Below are positions 1 to 9,037 of a stretch of 64,000 bases of DNA, one piece after another. The notes below the pieces were generated by a model. The model ran no database searches and had not been told where the DNA came from. It worked only from the letters and a program-made list of their open reading frames with translations. Position numbers and translations under genes: made by a program. The DNA is taken from NCBI RefSeq assembly GCF_017876795.1, contig NZ_JAGIOR010000001.1, forward strand, positions 1,948,501 to 2,012,500. Direction: 5' to 3'. Source of the DNA: Rhizobium leguminosarum (GTDB lineage: Bacteria; Pseudomonadota; Alphaproteobacteria; Rhizobiales; Rhizobiaceae). Each line of letters opens with the position of its first letter. Position 1 is the stretch's first letter.

Positions 1-2
1 CC

Positions 3-146
3 CGTGTCGCGCCGATCGACAAGCTATCCGTCGTCTTCGTGGCCGTCTTTGCCGTGCTGTTCCTGGGCGAGCGCCTGACGCTTCCGAACTGGCTCGGCGT
101 CGTTATGATTGCGGGAGGCGCCGTGCTCGTCGCTTACAGGGCATGA
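3..146 (+). CDS. EamA/DMT family transporter, C-terminal end (partial)
   Basis: An open frame enters from the left edge and stops at TGA 144-146, giving the last 47 residues of a protein. The fragment contains FLGERLTLPNW followed by a hydrophobic helix ending in VLVAYRA. This is the typical last two segments of EamA-domain (drug/metabolite transporter) inner-membrane proteins, where a conserved GE-x-L motif precedes the final helix. The substrate cannot be told from this end, and the 5' part lies outside the window. Confidence 0.7.
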   Translation, partial: RVAPIDKLSVVFVAVFAVLFLGERLTLPNWLGVVMIAGGAVLVAYRA

Positions 147-188
147 ACCGGCGACAAGCATAATGCGTTTTCGCAAACACACGGAAAA

Positions 189-210
189 AGGCCCTGCCGA
201 AGCAGGGCCT
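189..210 (-). terminator. Rho-independent terminator of the small exported protein gene
   Basis: A perfect 9 bp stem (AGGCCCTGC / GCAGGGCCT) with a four-base loop is followed, read on the minus strand, by TTTTTCCGT. It lies about 40 nt past the stop codon of the minus-strand gene at 250-645. On the plus strand the T-run is missing, so it mainly serves the minus-strand gene. Confidence 0.8.
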
Positions 211-249
211 GAAGTTGCCGAGCCGCGGTAAGCGGCTTCGGTTGCTTGA

Positions 250-645
250 TTATTCTATGACCTGCACCACGCGGTGGGTGCGGGGTTCGACGATCACATG
301 TTGATTGTTGATGACCGTATAGGCGTATTTCGGGTTGTCAGGCACCGGTGTGACGACGACATCGGCCGGAAGCGGCTTGCCGACGACGATCGGTTCCTGG
401 ATGACCACCGAGGCGGTCGGGGCCGGCTGCTGCTGGACGTAGGTTACGACCTCGCGCGGCGGCGGATCGACGACGGCACCGGCGACACCGCCGGCCACGC
501 CGCCAATGGCGGCCCCCACGGGGCCACCGACGATCGCGCCGGTGATGGCGCCGCCGGCTGCACCGGTCACGGCGCCATCGGCGAGTGCATTGGTTGCAAG
601 TGACGACAGCGCAAGGGCGCTGGAGACAAGTAGAATCTTGTACAT
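250..645 (-). CDS. Small exported DUF1236-like protein, glycine/alanine-rich
   Basis: The protein has 131 residues. An N-terminal signal peptide (MYKILLVSSALALSS, cleavage likely after NALA) is followed by a glycine/alanine/valine-rich stretch of about 45 residues and a C-terminal domain with Y-A-Y-T-V-I-N-N and V-I-V-E-P-R-T-H-R-V-V motifs. That ending is typical of rhizobial DUF1236 proteins, whose role is unknown. The ATG at 645 was chosen because AGGAG lies about 8 nt upstream and the signal peptide begins there; a longer frame to 687 lacks these signals. The product should be periplasmic or outer-membrane associated through the Gly-rich segment. It is monocistronic, with its own terminator at 189-210. 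Confidence 0.75.
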   Translation of the reverse strand: MYKILLVSSALALSSLATNALADGAVTGAAGGAITGAIVGGPVGAAIGGVAGGVAGAVVDPPPREVVTYVQQQPAPTASVVIQEPIVVGKPLPADVVVTPVPDNPKYAYTVINNQHVIVEPRTHRVVQVIE

Positions 646-777
646 TTTGCTTCTCCTTTGCTGGGGTTGCGTTTGGGTAACGACCACGCCAATCCGAGGT
701 TCCGGCAGGAGAGAGTCACGCTTTGGAAGGCCGGTTCACATTCTGTGAGGCGGTAGAAGCCATCCGCCGGAATTGGA

Positions 778-1887
778 TTATTCCAGCCGCCGGCGGAAGA
801 GCCAGGCGGCGGCGGTGAGTGTGACGGCGGCGATCAGCGCCAGCGGGATCGTTTGGTTCACCACCTCGCGCATTGGGATATCCTTGAGGAAAACGCCTTT
901 GACGATCACCAGGAAATAACGCAGCGGATTGATCAAGGTCACCGGCTGCAGCCATGCCGGCATGTTCTCGATCGGCGTCGCGAAGCCCGAGAGCAGCATG
1001 GCCGGGACCATGAACAGGAAGGCGCCGAGGATCGCCTGCTGCTGCGTCATCGACAGCGCCGAGATGAAGAGGCCGAGGCCAGCGACCGAGCCGAGATAGA
1101 AGACCGCGCTGCCGTAAAGCAGGAACAGCGAGCCGCGCAGCGGCACCTCGAAAAGAAAGACTGCAGCCAGGATATAGACGGTGATGTGGAAGAGGCCGAT
1201 CATCATGGGTGGGATCAGCTTGCCGATCAGGATTTCGTGCATGCGTAGCGGCGAGACCATCAATTGATCGAAGGTGCCGAGCTCGCGTTCGCGGGCGATC
1301 GACAAAGCCGTGACGATCAGGCCGATCAGGAGCGCGATGCTGGCGATCAGGTTCGGCACCATGAACCATTGGTAGGTGAGGTTCGGGTTGAACCAATTGC
1401 GCGGCACGGTCGAGACAGCGCCGGCGCCGGCGCGTCTGCCGGCTGGCGTCTCGGCGGCAAGCGCCGCACCGATCTGCTGGAGATAGCCGGCAACGATCTG
1501 CGAGGCGTTGGAGCGGCGACCGTCGAGCACCACCTGCAGGTCGGCCGATGTTCCCGCCTCGATATTGCGCGAAAAATCCGGGCCGATCTCGATCGCCGCG
1601 ATAGCCGTCTGGTTATCGATCGCTTTCCTGACGTCCGCCTGGCTTCCCGCCATCTCGATCCGGCGGAAGGTCGGCGAGCCATCAATGCGTTCGATCAGTT
1701 CCTGGCCCCAATGGCCGCTGTCGCGGTTGAGGATCATGACGTCGACATTGCGGACTTCCAATGTCGCGGCATAGGAGAAGACGAGAAGCTGGACGATCGG
1801 CGGGCCGATCAGCATGGCGCGACCCTTAGGGTCGCGCAGGACGGCAAGCAGTTCCTTGACGATGAGGGCGTAGAGCCTTGTCCACAT
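778..1887 (-). CDS. ybhR: ABC-2 type transporter permease (YbhR-like)
   Basis: The protein has 369 residues: an N-terminal membrane helix, a periplasmic region of about 150 residues, then five C-terminal membrane helices, which is the ABC-2 membrane layout. The start at 1887 lies one nucleotide past the stop of the preceding permease (1889-1891), so the two are translationally coupled. It is the last gene of a five-gene operon ordered as in E. coli cecR-ybhG-ybhF-ybhS-ybhR. It should pair with the 1889-3031 permease as the membrane part of an exporter powered by the double ATPase. In E. coli this system has been linked to export of cations and some drugs; the substrate here is unknown. Confidence 0.85.
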   Translation of the reverse strand: MWTRLYALIVKELLAVLRDPKGRAMLIGPPIVQLLVFSYAATLEVRNVDVMILNRDSGHWGQELIERIDGSPTFRRIEMAGSQADVRKAIDNQTAIAAIEIGPDFSRNIEAGTSADLQVVLDGRRSNASQIVAGYLQQIGAALAAETPAGRRAGAGAVSTVPRNWFNPNLTYQWFMVPNLIASIALLIGLIVTALSIARERELGTFDQLMVSPLRMHEILIGKLIPPMMIGLFHITVYILAAVFLFEVPLRGSLFLLYGSAVFYLGSVAGLGLFISALSMTQQQAILGAFLFMVPAMLLSGFATPIENMPAWLQPVTLINPLRYFLVIVKGVFLKDIPMREVVNQTIPLALIAAVTLTAAAWLFRRRLE

Positions 1888-1888
1888 C

Positions 1889-3031
1889 TCAGCCGATCCT
1901 CTTTCGGGTGCTGCGCGCTGCAAGCACGAAGATGACGGCGCCAATCGTCAACATGACCGATATCGCCTGAACGAACATCGGCCAGATGTCACCGGCGAGG
2001 AAAACCGTCTGCAGGCTGGGGATCAGATAACGCGCCGGCACGATGAAGGTGATCCACTGGATGACTGTCGGCATGGAGTTGATCTCGAAAAGGAAGCCCG
2101 ACAGCAGGAAGGCCGGCAGAAAGGCTGATATCAGCGCCAGCTGCGAGGCGAGGAACTGGTTCTTGGTTGCCGTCGAAATCAACAGACCCTGGCCGAGCGC
2201 CGGGATCAGGAAAGCGGCCGACAGGGCATAAAGCGCTGCGACGGAGCCGCGGAACGGCACGCCGAAGAGAAAGACTGCAAGCAGTACGCAGAGCGTCATC
2301 GAGGTGAGGCCAAGCAGGAAATAGGGCAGGATCTTGCCGATGAGCAATTCAACCGCCGTGACCGGCGTCGCCATCATTGCCTCCATGGTGCCGCGCTCCC
2401 ATTCGCGGGCGACGACGAGCGAGGTCAGAAGCGTGCCGACCAGCGTCATGACGATGGCGATAGAACCGGGCACGAGGAAATTTCGGCTGGTCAGCTCAGG
2501 ATTGAACCAGAAGCGCTGCTCGACCGAGATGGCCGGACTATTTGAGGCGACATCTGCCTGCCTCTGCCGCTCCCAATTGGCGACGGCGCCCTGGGCATAA
2601 TTCTGCACGAAATTGGCCGTGTTCGGATCAGAGCCATCGACAATCACCTGAATATCCGGACGGTTGCCGGCGATATAGTCTGTGGTGAAATCGGCTGGGA
2701 TAACGACGATGCCACGCACCTTGCCGAGCACGAGATATTCCTCGAACAGGCGCCGGTCGCGGCCGACGGCGACTTCGAAATAACGCGAAGCCTGGAAACT
2801 GGCCGACAGATCCTGTGTCAGCGGCGTCATCTCCTCGGTCACGAGGCCGATGCGGGTGCGGGTGGTATCGAGCGAAACGCCGTAGCCGAAGAGAAAGAGC
2901 AGGATCAGCGGCAGCACGAAGGCAATGAGAATGCTGCTCGGATCGCGGATCGCCTGGTAGCTTTCCTTGCGCACCAGGGCTGAAAGACGCCTAAGCCGGC
3001 CAAGTTTGGGTTCACGGGGGGAGGCGCTCAT
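1889..3031 (-). CDS. ybhS: ABC-2 type transporter permease (YbhS-like)
   Basis: The 380-residue inner-membrane protein has the same layout as the next gene: a first helix at about residues 30-50 (ILIAFVLPLILLFLFGYGVS), a large periplasmic loop, then five helices from about 180. The E-R-G-T-M-E motif at the cytoplasmic edge of the third domain helix is typical of ABC-2 permeases. Its start overlaps the stop of the ATPase gene by four bases (ATGA), which indicates translational coupling. The two permeases are diverged paralogues and probably form a heterodimer. Confidence 0.87.
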   Translation of the reverse strand: MSASPREPKLGRLRRLSALVRKESYQAIRDPSSILIAFVLPLILLFLFGYGVSLDTTRTRIGLVTEEMTPLTQDLSASFQASRYFEVAVGRDRRLFEEYLVLGKVRGIVVIPADFTTDYIAGNRPDIQVIVDGSDPNTANFVQNYAQGAVANWERQRQADVASNSPAISVEQRFWFNPELTSRNFLVPGSIAIVMTLVGTLLTSLVVAREWERGTMEAMMATPVTAVELLIGKILPYFLLGLTSMTLCVLLAVFLFGVPFRGSVAALYALSAAFLIPALGQGLLISTATKNQFLASQLALISAFLPAFLLSGFLFEINSMPTVIQWITFIVPARYLIPSLQTVFLAGDIWPMFVQAISVMLTIGAVIFVLAARSTRKRIG

Positions 3032-4770
3032 GCGGCATCCTCTGCTTCCGATTGCTGCACCAAGGCGATGAAGGCGTCCTCCATCGTCGGGTCCGGCTGC
3101 TCCTTGGTTGCGACCCGGGCCTTCAACTCATCGGGCGAGCCGAGTGCGATCGAGCGGCCGCGATAAATCAGCGAGATGCGGTCGCAATATTCCGCCTCGT
3201 CCATGAAATGGGTGGTGACGAGCACGGTGACGCCTTTTTCGACAAGCGCGTTGATATGCGTCCAGAATTCGCGCCGGGTGATCGGATCGACGCCCGATGT
3301 CGGCTCGTCGAGGAAAAGGGCGCGCGGCTGGTGCATGACGGCGCAGGCAAGCGCCAGGCGCTGCTTCAACCCGAGCGGCAGGTCCTTGGCGGGCTCGCGG
3401 GCGTGGCGGCCGAAATCGAAGATGCCGACCATCAGTTCGATGCGCTCGCGCTTGTGCTGGCCGCGAAGGCCATAGACGCCGGCGAAGAATTCGAGGTTCT
3501 GGATGACTGTGAGATCACCGTAGAGCGAGAATTTCTGCGCCATGTAACCAAGCTGGTTGCGGGCTTCGGCAGCATCGCGGCGAAGATCGAAACCTGCGAC
3601 CCGGCCTTCGCCGCCGGTTGGCTTCAGCAGGCCGCAGAGCATCTTGAAGGTGGTGGACTTACCGGCGCCGTTCGGGCCGAGCAGGCCGAAGATCTCGCCG
3701 CGGCGGATATCGAAGCTAATATCGTCGGCAGCGGTGAAATCACCGAAACGCTTGGTCAGGCCCTTGGCCTCGATTACCGGCCGGTCATCTTCAGCCTTCA
3801 GCGGTTCCTGCGCTTCCGCCAGCCTGGAGCGGCCGCCAGGCCCGCCGCCCAGCATGTCGACGAAGGCATCCTCGAAGCGGGGCGGGGCGGGGGAAAGGGT
3901 TGCGCCATCGCCGGCCGATCCGATATCCGGTTTCTGATCCTTGGCGGCGACGAGGCGGATCGCCTCGCCCTGGATCACGCCGTCGATGACGCCATCTGCC
4001 TGCAGAAGCCCGGCAAGCACTTGCCGGCGGCGCCCTGCAATGCCCGAGACGCGGAAGACCCGATCGTTGACGCGGCCGGTCATGTCGGCCGGTTTTCCCG
4101 AAAACAGCAGCTTTCCCTGGTTCAACAGCAGCACGTGGTCGCAGGCTTCAGCCTCATCCAGATAGGCAGTCGACCAGAGCACGCCGATGCCTTCCTTGGT
4201 CAGGTTCTCGACCATCTTCCAGAGGTCACGACGCGAGATCGGGTCGACGCCGACACCCGGCTCGTCGAGCAACAGCAGGCGCGGCTTCTTCAAAAGTGCG
4301 CAAGCAAGGCCGAGCTTCTGCTTCATGCCGCCGGAGAGTTTTCCGGCAAGCCTGCCGGTGAAGCGCTTGAGATCGGTGAAGGTCAGCAGCTCGTCGAAGG
4401 CGCTGGCGCGTTCGCTCTTCGGCAGGCCGCGTAGATCGGCATAGAGATCGAGGTTTTCCTGCACCGACAGGTCCTCATAAAGGCCGAAACGCTGGGGCAT
4501 GTAGCCGATGGCCGCCTGGATGCCGGCGGCATTCTTGCTGGTGTCGAAGCCGAGAACTTCCACCGTTCCGGTATCGGGCAGCATCAGGCCGGTCATCAGC
4601 CGGATCAGCGTCGTCTTGCCCGCGCCGTCGGGACCGACGAGGCCGGTGATCGCGCCGCCGCCGATCGCGCCGGAGACGGCGTCGAGGGCAGGGGGCGCAT
4701 CGCCGAAGCGCTTGGTGACGCCGTTGATCCGGACGAGCGGCTGGTCGTCACGGCCGGGTTCGGCGGTCAT
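3028..4770 (-). CDS. ybhF: ABC transporter ATPase with two nucleotide-binding domains (YbhF-like)
   Basis: At 580 residues it matches the length of E. coli YbhF (about 578). NBD1 has Walker [10 protein letters not shown] at about 46-54, signature LSGGMKQK and Walker B LLLLDEP. NBD2, from about residue 325, has Walker [10 protein letters not shown] and Walker B ALFLDEP, but its signature reads LPLGLKQR instead of LSGGQ. The composite ATP site that uses this signature may therefore be weak or inactive, as in other asymmetric double ATPases. The gene overlaps its neighbours on both sides by four bases. It should energise the two downstream permeases, with the HlyD-like adaptor bridging the periplasm. 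Confidence 0.9.
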   Translation of the reverse strand: MTAEPGRDDQPLVRINGVTKRFGDAPPALDAVSGAIGGGAITGLVGPDGAGKTTLIRLMTGLMLPDTGTVEVLGFDTSKNAAGIQAAIGYMPQRFGLYEDLSVQENLDLYADLRGLPKSERASAFDELLTFTDLKRFTGRLAGKLSGGMKQKLGLACALLKKPRLLLLDEPGVGVDPISRRDLWKMVENLTKEGIGVLWSTAYLDEAEACDHVLLLNQGKLLFSGKPADMTGRVNDRVFRVSGIAGRRRQVLAGLLQADGVIDGVIQGEAIRLVAAKDQKPDIGSAGDGATLSPAPPRFEDAFVDMLGGGPGGRSRLAEAQEPLKAEDDRPVIEAKGLTKRFGDFTAADDISFDIRRGEIFGLLGPNGAGKSTTFKMLCGLLKPTGGEGRVAGFDLRRDAAEARNQLGYMAQKFSLYGDLTVIQNLEFFAGVYGLRGQHKRERIELMVGIFDFGRHAREPAKDLPLGLKQRLALACAVMHQPRALFLDEPTSGVDPITRREFWTHINALVEKGVTVLVTTHFMDEAEYCDRISLIYRGRSIALGSPDELKARVATKEQPDPTMEDAFIALVQQSEAEDAA

Positions 4771-5777
4771 TGTCCACCCGCCGCAGGCGTCGGAAGCCGC
4801 ACGGTGACCGGCATGCCCTGGCGCAGATCCGGGCCGGGCTGGTCGATGACGATCCTCAGGCGATAGACGAGATCGGTCCTGAGTTCCGGCGTCTCCACCG
4901 ATTTCGGGGTGAATTCGGCAACCGGCGAGATAAAGCCGATCGTGCCTTCATAGGGCTTGTCAGACGCCGTATCGGTGGTGACGGAAACCTTCATGCCGGG
5001 GTGGAGGCGGCCGAGATCGGGTTCGGCGACATAGCTGCGCACCCAGACGGGCTCGGTCAGGGACAGTACGAAGACGGTATCCGCCGGCGAGACGATCGCA
5101 CCATTTTCCCGCACACGTGAGAGGATGATGCCGTCGTTCGGGGCGCGAAGCTCGGTATCTGCAAGTGAGGTGCGAGCCGAGGCGAGGCTCGCCTCGGCAG
5201 CCTTCACCTGCGCGTCGGCGGCGGCGATATCCTCGACGCGCGAACCTTCCTGCAGCAGCTTCAGCGCCTCTTTGGCGGACTCCGAGCGGGCGGCGGCCAT
5301 CGCCTTTGCGGCGGTCGCCTGGTCGAGCGTCGCTTCGGAAATCGTGCCTTGGGGGCGCAGCTGGCGGGCGCGGTCATAGGCGAGGTTGGCATTTTCGAGG
5401 TCGGCGAGGCTTTCATCATAGGCGGCGCGCGCCTGGGCGATCTCCGTCGGGCGCGGGCCGGCCTTCAGCTTGTCGAGCGTTGCGCGAAGAGCGGCGGCAT
5501 TGGCTTCTCCGGTGCGGACGGCAAATTCATAGGGCGCGGCGTCGAGTTTGGCCAGAACCGTTCCGCTCTTGACCACGTCGCCTTCGTCGACGCGAAGTTC
5601 GGAGAGGCGGCCGCTGACGCGGAAGCCGAGCGAGACCTGGCGGATATCGACATTGCCGTAAAGGACGAATTCGCGGTGGGCCTCGGGCAGCCAGCCGAGC
5701 TTTTCGGGCAGGCCGTACCACCAGGCAGCACCTGCGGCAACGAGGAGAAGCAGGGCGAGGGGAAGGATGCGTTTCAT
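4767..5777 (-). CDS. ybhG: HlyD-family membrane fusion protein (YbhG-like)
   Basis: The protein has 336 residues. An N-terminal anchor ([22 protein letters not shown]) is followed by a first lipoyl half ([10 protein letters not shown]), a long alanine-rich coiled-coil hairpin at about 95-205, the second lipoyl half (L-R-A-P-N-D-G-I-I) and a beta-barrel. This is the architecture of periplasmic adaptors in tripartite exporters. The start at 5777 overlaps the regulator's stop as ATGA; a longer upstream frame runs through the regulator gene and was dismissed. No outer-membrane TolC partner is encoded nearby, so a shared channel is likely. Confidence 0.88.
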   Translation of the reverse strand: MKRILPLALLLLVAAGAAWWYGLPEKLGWLPEAHREFVLYGNVDIRQVSLGFRVSGRLSELRVDEGDVVKSGTVLAKLDAAPYEFAVRTGEANAAALRATLDKLKAGPRPTEIAQARAAYDESLADLENANLAYDRARQLRPQGTISEATLDQATAAKAMAAARSESAKEALKLLQEGSRVEDIAAADAQVKAAEASLASARTSLADTELRAPNDGIILSRVRENGAIVSPADTVFVLSLTEPVWVRSYVAEPDLGRLHPGMKVSVTTDTASDKPYEGTIGFISPVAEFTPKSVETPELRTDLVYRLRIVIDQPGPDLRQGMPVTVRLPTPAAGGQ

Positions 5778-6478
5778 GCCGCACCTGCCTTCGACTGGCC
5801 GAGCACGTCTACCAGTTCGGCGGCGAGGCCGCGTAAGATTTTCACCTGTTCCGGGCCGACGGTGTCCCATTCCATCTGGGCAAGCACGGCCGCGTGGGTG
5901 ACGCGAAACACAAGGATGCTGCCGATCAGGGTGAAGGTGCGCAGGCGCACATGTTCCGAGGCGGGATCCTCACGCAGGATGGCGCCGATCAGTCGCCGGC
6001 CCAACTCGATCATCGGCCGCATGATGCCCTGATAGACCCTTGCGAAGGCTTCGGTCGGCTCCATCTGCTCGCGGATCAGGAAGCGCGCCCAGGATTCCGA
6101 TTCCTTGCCGACGAAAAGCGTCACCATTGTCTGGAGAATGTCTGTGAGAAAGCGACGGGCTTCGGCTTCGCCGAGTGGTTTTCCAGCGGCATCGAGCGCC
6201 ATCAGATGTGTGCCGATGCGCGCCCTCATGTCACCGACATGCGTATCGATGCGGGCCATCAGATACTCGGCGGTGGCGATGTAAAGGCCTTCCTTGCTGC
6301 CGAAATAATAGGGGATCGCCTGCAGGTTGACGCCGGCAGCTTCGGTCAGCTGACGTGTCGAGGCGCCGTCGAAGCCGTAGCGACCGAAGACGTCGAGGGC
6401 GGCGGCCAACATCTTCTGGCGCGCGATCTCGGCGCGGGCGGAAGCTGGCGGGTTTTGGGTGTCGCGTTCCCGGCTCAT
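5774..6478 (-). CDS. cecR: TetR-family regulator (CecR/YbiH-like)
   Basis: The 234-residue protein has an N-terminal TetR helix-turn-helix ([20 protein letters not shown], then a [10 protein letters not shown] motif at about 55-65). The rest is a long all-helical ligand and dimerisation domain like the DUF1956 C-terminal domain of CecR. It is the first gene of the exporter operon and overlaps the adaptor gene by four bases, so it probably autoregulates the whole transcript. A 32 bp inverted repeat 21 nt upstream of its start is the obvious candidate operator. The effector is unknown. Confidence 0.87.
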   Translation of the reverse strand: MSRERDTQNPPASARAEIARQKMLAAALDVFGRYGFDGASTRQLTEAAGVNLQAIPYYFGSKEGLYIATAEYLMARIDTHVGDMRARIGTHLMALDAAGKPLGEAEARRFLTDILQTMVTLFVGKESESWARFLIREQMEPTEAFARVYQGIMRPMIELGRRLIGAILREDPASEHVRLRTFTLIGSILVFRVTHAAVLAQMEWDTVGPEQVKILRGLAAELVDVLGQSKAGAA

Positions 6479-6499
6479 GACAGTTTTATAATGCCGAAT

Positions 6500-6531
6500 G
6501 CATAATAAGTCAATCGATTGATATATTATGC
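6500..6531. promoter_or_regulatory. Candidate TetR operator: 32 bp inverted repeat
   Basis: The repeat is centred between 6515 and 6516 and matches in 14 of 16 base pairs. The core is the perfect palindrome TCAATCGATTGA (6510-6521), flanked by GCATAATA and its complement TATTATGC. It sits 22-53 nt upstream of the TetR start in AT-rich DNA that would hold the promoter. Size and symmetry suit a TetR dimer or pair of dimers. That this regulator binds it is inferred from position. Confidence 0.65.
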
Positions 6532-6860
6532 TGTCAGGCTCGATGTATCGGGGATTTCAGTCGCCTGCGGTAGCCGTTGGCAAAAAAAAGCAAAGGGGCC
6601 CGTGGCGAACGGACCTCTGAGGGTTCTCAGGGTGGGAAGAGAAGCCAAGCCTAGAGCATGATGCCGAAAAGTGTGAGCGGTTTTCAGACGACATCCCGTT
6701 CTAGGGGGGCTGCTAACAGGCAGCGATGCTTATCGCTAATTTTCTCGACATTAATGTGTCTGGCGCCACTCATTGCGGGACGAAATGGCCGGATTTTTTA
6801 CTATCTACACGATCATTTTTTGACACAAATCTGCCTTGCTCTTTCAGTATCTCCGATGAG
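6532..6860. other. Intergenic region, no gene seen
   Basis: About 330 nt between the TetR promoter and a small plus-strand ORF. It holds a partial RIME-like repeat at 6651-6704 listed separately. Open frames crossing it have no ribosome binding site or recognisable features. Confidence 0.5.
6651..6704. repeat. Partial RIME-like element (single palindromic arm)
   Basis: The 54 bp segment starts CTAGAGCATG, contains AAAAGTGTG and GCGGTTTTC, and ends in CTAG. It resembles one of the two palindromic arms in the full elements at 7637-7742 and 35743-35849 (CTAGAGCATG, CAAAAGTGTG, CGGTTTTG). The second arm is absent. It is a diverged half-copy or a related small rhizobial repeat. Confidence 0.55.
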
Positions 6861-7013
6861 ATGCGTATCCAAATTTATATTATCGCGCTCCTCTTGAGCG
6901 CCATCATGTGGTCGATCTCGTTCGATGCGGCGCGTGAATCCTATCATGCTGCGCAGAGTGCGGGATTGATGCCGAACCTGCATATCAACAAGAAGCTGGA
7001 TCGCGTTCTTTAG
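6861..7013 (+). CDS. Possible small single-pass membrane protein (50 aa)
   Basis: A 50-residue ORF starts at ATG 6861. It has one hydrophobic segment (IYIIALLLSAIMWSISF) followed by a soluble tail with charged and aromatic residues, ending KKLDRVL. Upstream sequence (CCGATGAG) gives only a weak ribosome site. A hairpin TCCGGCC/GGCCGGA at 7061-7079 lies about 50 nt past the stop and could end a transcript. It is not recognised as a known family and may be spurious. Confidence 0.35.
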   Translation: MRIQIYIIALLLSAIMWSISFDAARESYHAAQSAGLMPNLHINKKLDRVL

Positions 7014-7276
7014 ATCGCGATCAGCGTCCAAATCATTGGCATATTTGGCCGCCGTCGCATTCCGGCCTTGCGGGCCGGAGAACCTATTTTCTTTGTGGGT
7101 CTTGACCCCTTCCACAGAAAATCAAATTTCGTAAAATTTGACTGATCTGCTTAAAAGCCCTGCAAATACTGATGTGTAGTGTGGTCACATGAAAGCGACC
7201 GAAGCGTGGACAGACGCGTCGATCGTTTGGAGACGGGCGAAGTAAAGCCCGTCGATCCGCAAACGGGGACTTCGAC

Positions 7277-7591
7277 ATGCACAAAATTCTTGCCGCCATC
7301 GCTTTGACTCTGACCATCGCCGGCGCTGCCGGGCCAGCGCTCGCCATCGGTCCCGCCAGCCTTGGCCGCGACCTGATGTACACCTCCGCCATCGGCCATT
7401 CGTCCGAGATTCCGTTGACGACACGCGCCGGCTTCGCGCGCCCAGCCGTTCCTTTAGTCCTGCGCAGCCCGGCTCAAATCGAGGGCGAGGGTTATCGGCT
7501 CAAGGCCTATTCGCAGAAGCTGATGGTTGTCGTCGACTATGTGTTTTCGAAGGCGGTCGACGCGGTGCAGGCGGTGACGTTTCTGCGCTGA
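7277..7591 (+). CDS. Small exported hypothetical protein
   Basis: The protein has 104 residues with a clear signal peptide (MHKILAAIALTLTIAGAAG, cleavage after ALA) and a mature part of about 80 residues without cysteines. It includes GRDLMYTSAIGHSSEIP and ends in an amphipathic stretch. No family was recognised. It stands alone; a RIME1 repeat follows 45 nt after its stop. The AT-rich region at 7085-7200 probably carries its promoter. Confidence 0.6.
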   Translation: MHKILAAIALTLTIAGAAGPALAIGPASLGRDLMYTSAIGHSSEIPLTTRAGFARPAVPLVLRSPAQIEGEGYRLKAYSQKLMVVVDYVFSKAVDAVQAVTFLR

Positions 7592-7636
7592 TATTCCTGG
7601 TCACAGGAAACAATTCGGGTCGGCGCTGGGGATAAG

Positions 7637-7742
7637 CTAGAGCATGTCTCGCAAAAGTGTGCCGCGGTTTTGCGATAAAGACATGCGTAAAACAAAGACC
7701 TAAAGCGTGACAAGCGAATCTGAAAGATCGCGACACGCTTTA
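7637..7742 (-). repeat. RIME1-type intergenic repeat, copy A
   Basis: A 106 bp element with two imperfect palindromes. Its reverse complement matches the element at 35743-35849 almost base for base: the arms TAAAGCGTGTCGCGATC and TTTGCGAGACATGCTCTAG are the same, with only a few substitutions and one indel between them. Length and two-palindrome layout fit RIME1, the Rhizobium-specific intergenic mosaic element. The end of the repeat supplies the TAA stop of the epimerase gene (7740-7742). Confidence 0.8.
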
Positions 7743-8756
7743 GGCGTCGAGCTCGGTCCGCGCATCGAGATACCAGTCGACGAAAGCCTTGACGCCGACA
7801 TCTAAAGTCGTACCCGGCTTGTAACCCGTCAGTGCGACGAGCAGATCCGGGGCTGCGAAGGTGCGCGGCACGTCACCCTTTTGCATCGCCAGCATCTTGC
7901 GGATGGCGGGACGGCCGAGCGCCTTTTCGACGGTTTCGACGAAATCCATCAGGCTGACCGGCTGGCCCCCGCCAATATTGACGACGCGGAAGGGCGCCTG
8001 GCGCGAAAGCGTTTCGATAGCCACGTTGTCCAGACGGTTTTGCTCGCCAGGGGCAATTGCCGACAGCCTGACGATCGCTTCAACGAGATCGTCGATATAG
8101 GTGAAGTCACGGCTCATATTGCCTTCGCCGTAGATCTCGATCGGCTGATTTTCGAGCATGTTCTTGGTGAATTTGAACAGCGCCATATCGGGCCGGCCCC
8201 ACGGGCCGTAAACGGTGAAGAAGCGAAAGGCCGTGGTCGGAATCTTGTGCAAATGGGCATAACTGTGCGCCATCAGCTCCATCGATTTCTTCGTCGCGGC
8301 ATAAATGGTCAGCGGCTCGTCGGCGCGATCGGTCTCATGAAAGGGGACGGTCGCATTGGCGCCATAGATCGATGATGTCGAGGCCAGCATCAGGTGACGG
8401 ATTTCGACGCGCCGCGCGATTTCCATGATGTTCCACGAGCCCTCGACGTTCGAATGAAGATAGGCCTCGGGATTTTCAAGGCTATAGCGCACGCCGGCCT
8501 GTGCGGCGAGGTGGATCAGAATGTCGGGCTTGGCCGCCAGAACAGCCGCTTCCAGAGCTGGCCGGTCCTCGAGCATTGATATGACGGGTGTGAAGGTCGG
8601 AAACTGGGAGAGCGCCGCATGGCGCATCTCCTTGAGCTTGACATTGTAATAGGGAGTGAGGCCGTCGAAGCCTGTGACCTCATGCCCTTCTTGCAGCAGA
8701 CGCCTGGCCAGATGAAAGCCGATAAAGCCGGCGGTCCCGGTAATGAAGTAGCGCAT
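7740..8756 (-). CDS. lpsL: UDP-glucuronate 4-epimerase (LpsL-like)
   Basis: The 338-residue protein is an extended short-chain dehydrogenase/epimerase. It has the NAD-binding TGTAGFIG at 7-14, a serine-rich catalytic strand (LASTSSIYG) and the catalytic pair Y152-x3-K156. [16 protein letters not shown] is characteristic of the UDP-glucuronate/UDP-galacturonate epimerase branch. It would make UDP-galacturonate for lipopolysaccharide or exopolysaccharide. The start at 8756 is preceded by AGAAGGTGGG. It is separated from ugd (17809-19137), which supplies its substrate; in Sinorhizobium lpsL and rkpK lie together. Its stop codon lies inside a RIME repeat. Confidence 0.85.
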   Translation of the reverse strand: MRYFITGTAGFIGFHLARRLLQEGHEVTGFDGLTPYYNVKLKEMRHAALSQFPTFTPVISMLEDRPALEAAVLAAKPDILIHLAAQAGVRYSLENPEAYLHSNVEGSWNIMEIARRVEIRHLMLASTSSIYGANATVPFHETDRADEPLTIYAATKKSMELMAHSYAHLHKIPTTAFRFFTVYGPWGRPDMALFKFTKNMLENQPIEIYGEGNMSRDFTYIDDLVEAIVRLSAIAPGEQNRLDNVAIETLSRQAPFRVVNIGGGQPVSLMDFVETVEKALGRPAIRKMLAMQKGDVPRTFAAPDLLVALTGYKPGTTLDVGVKAFVDWYLDARTELDA

Positions 8757-9037
8757 TCCCACCTTCTCTCGGCTCCCTGCCGGCGGCAAAAAGCCGATTC
8801 TCTATGACGTGACCCCTTACAGGATAAGAAGAGGCCGAGTCGATAGTTCTTTGAAAGAGAGGGCGGCGGGCCGCTCTCGCTGCGGTCGCCGGCCTATTCG
8901 CCGGCTGCCCTGCCGGATGACGGAGGGGTCGTCGATATCGTCTGAAGGCCAGCCGCGGCCATGGCTATTATGCTGCATTGCAACATGTTGGCCTGCATGT
9001 TATGGCCGGCCGGTCGGCTGCAAGCAGGTCAGGATCG

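Noticed and set aside
3052..4434. 460-codon plus-strand open frame
   Set aside because: Antisense to the double ATPase with intact Walker motifs.
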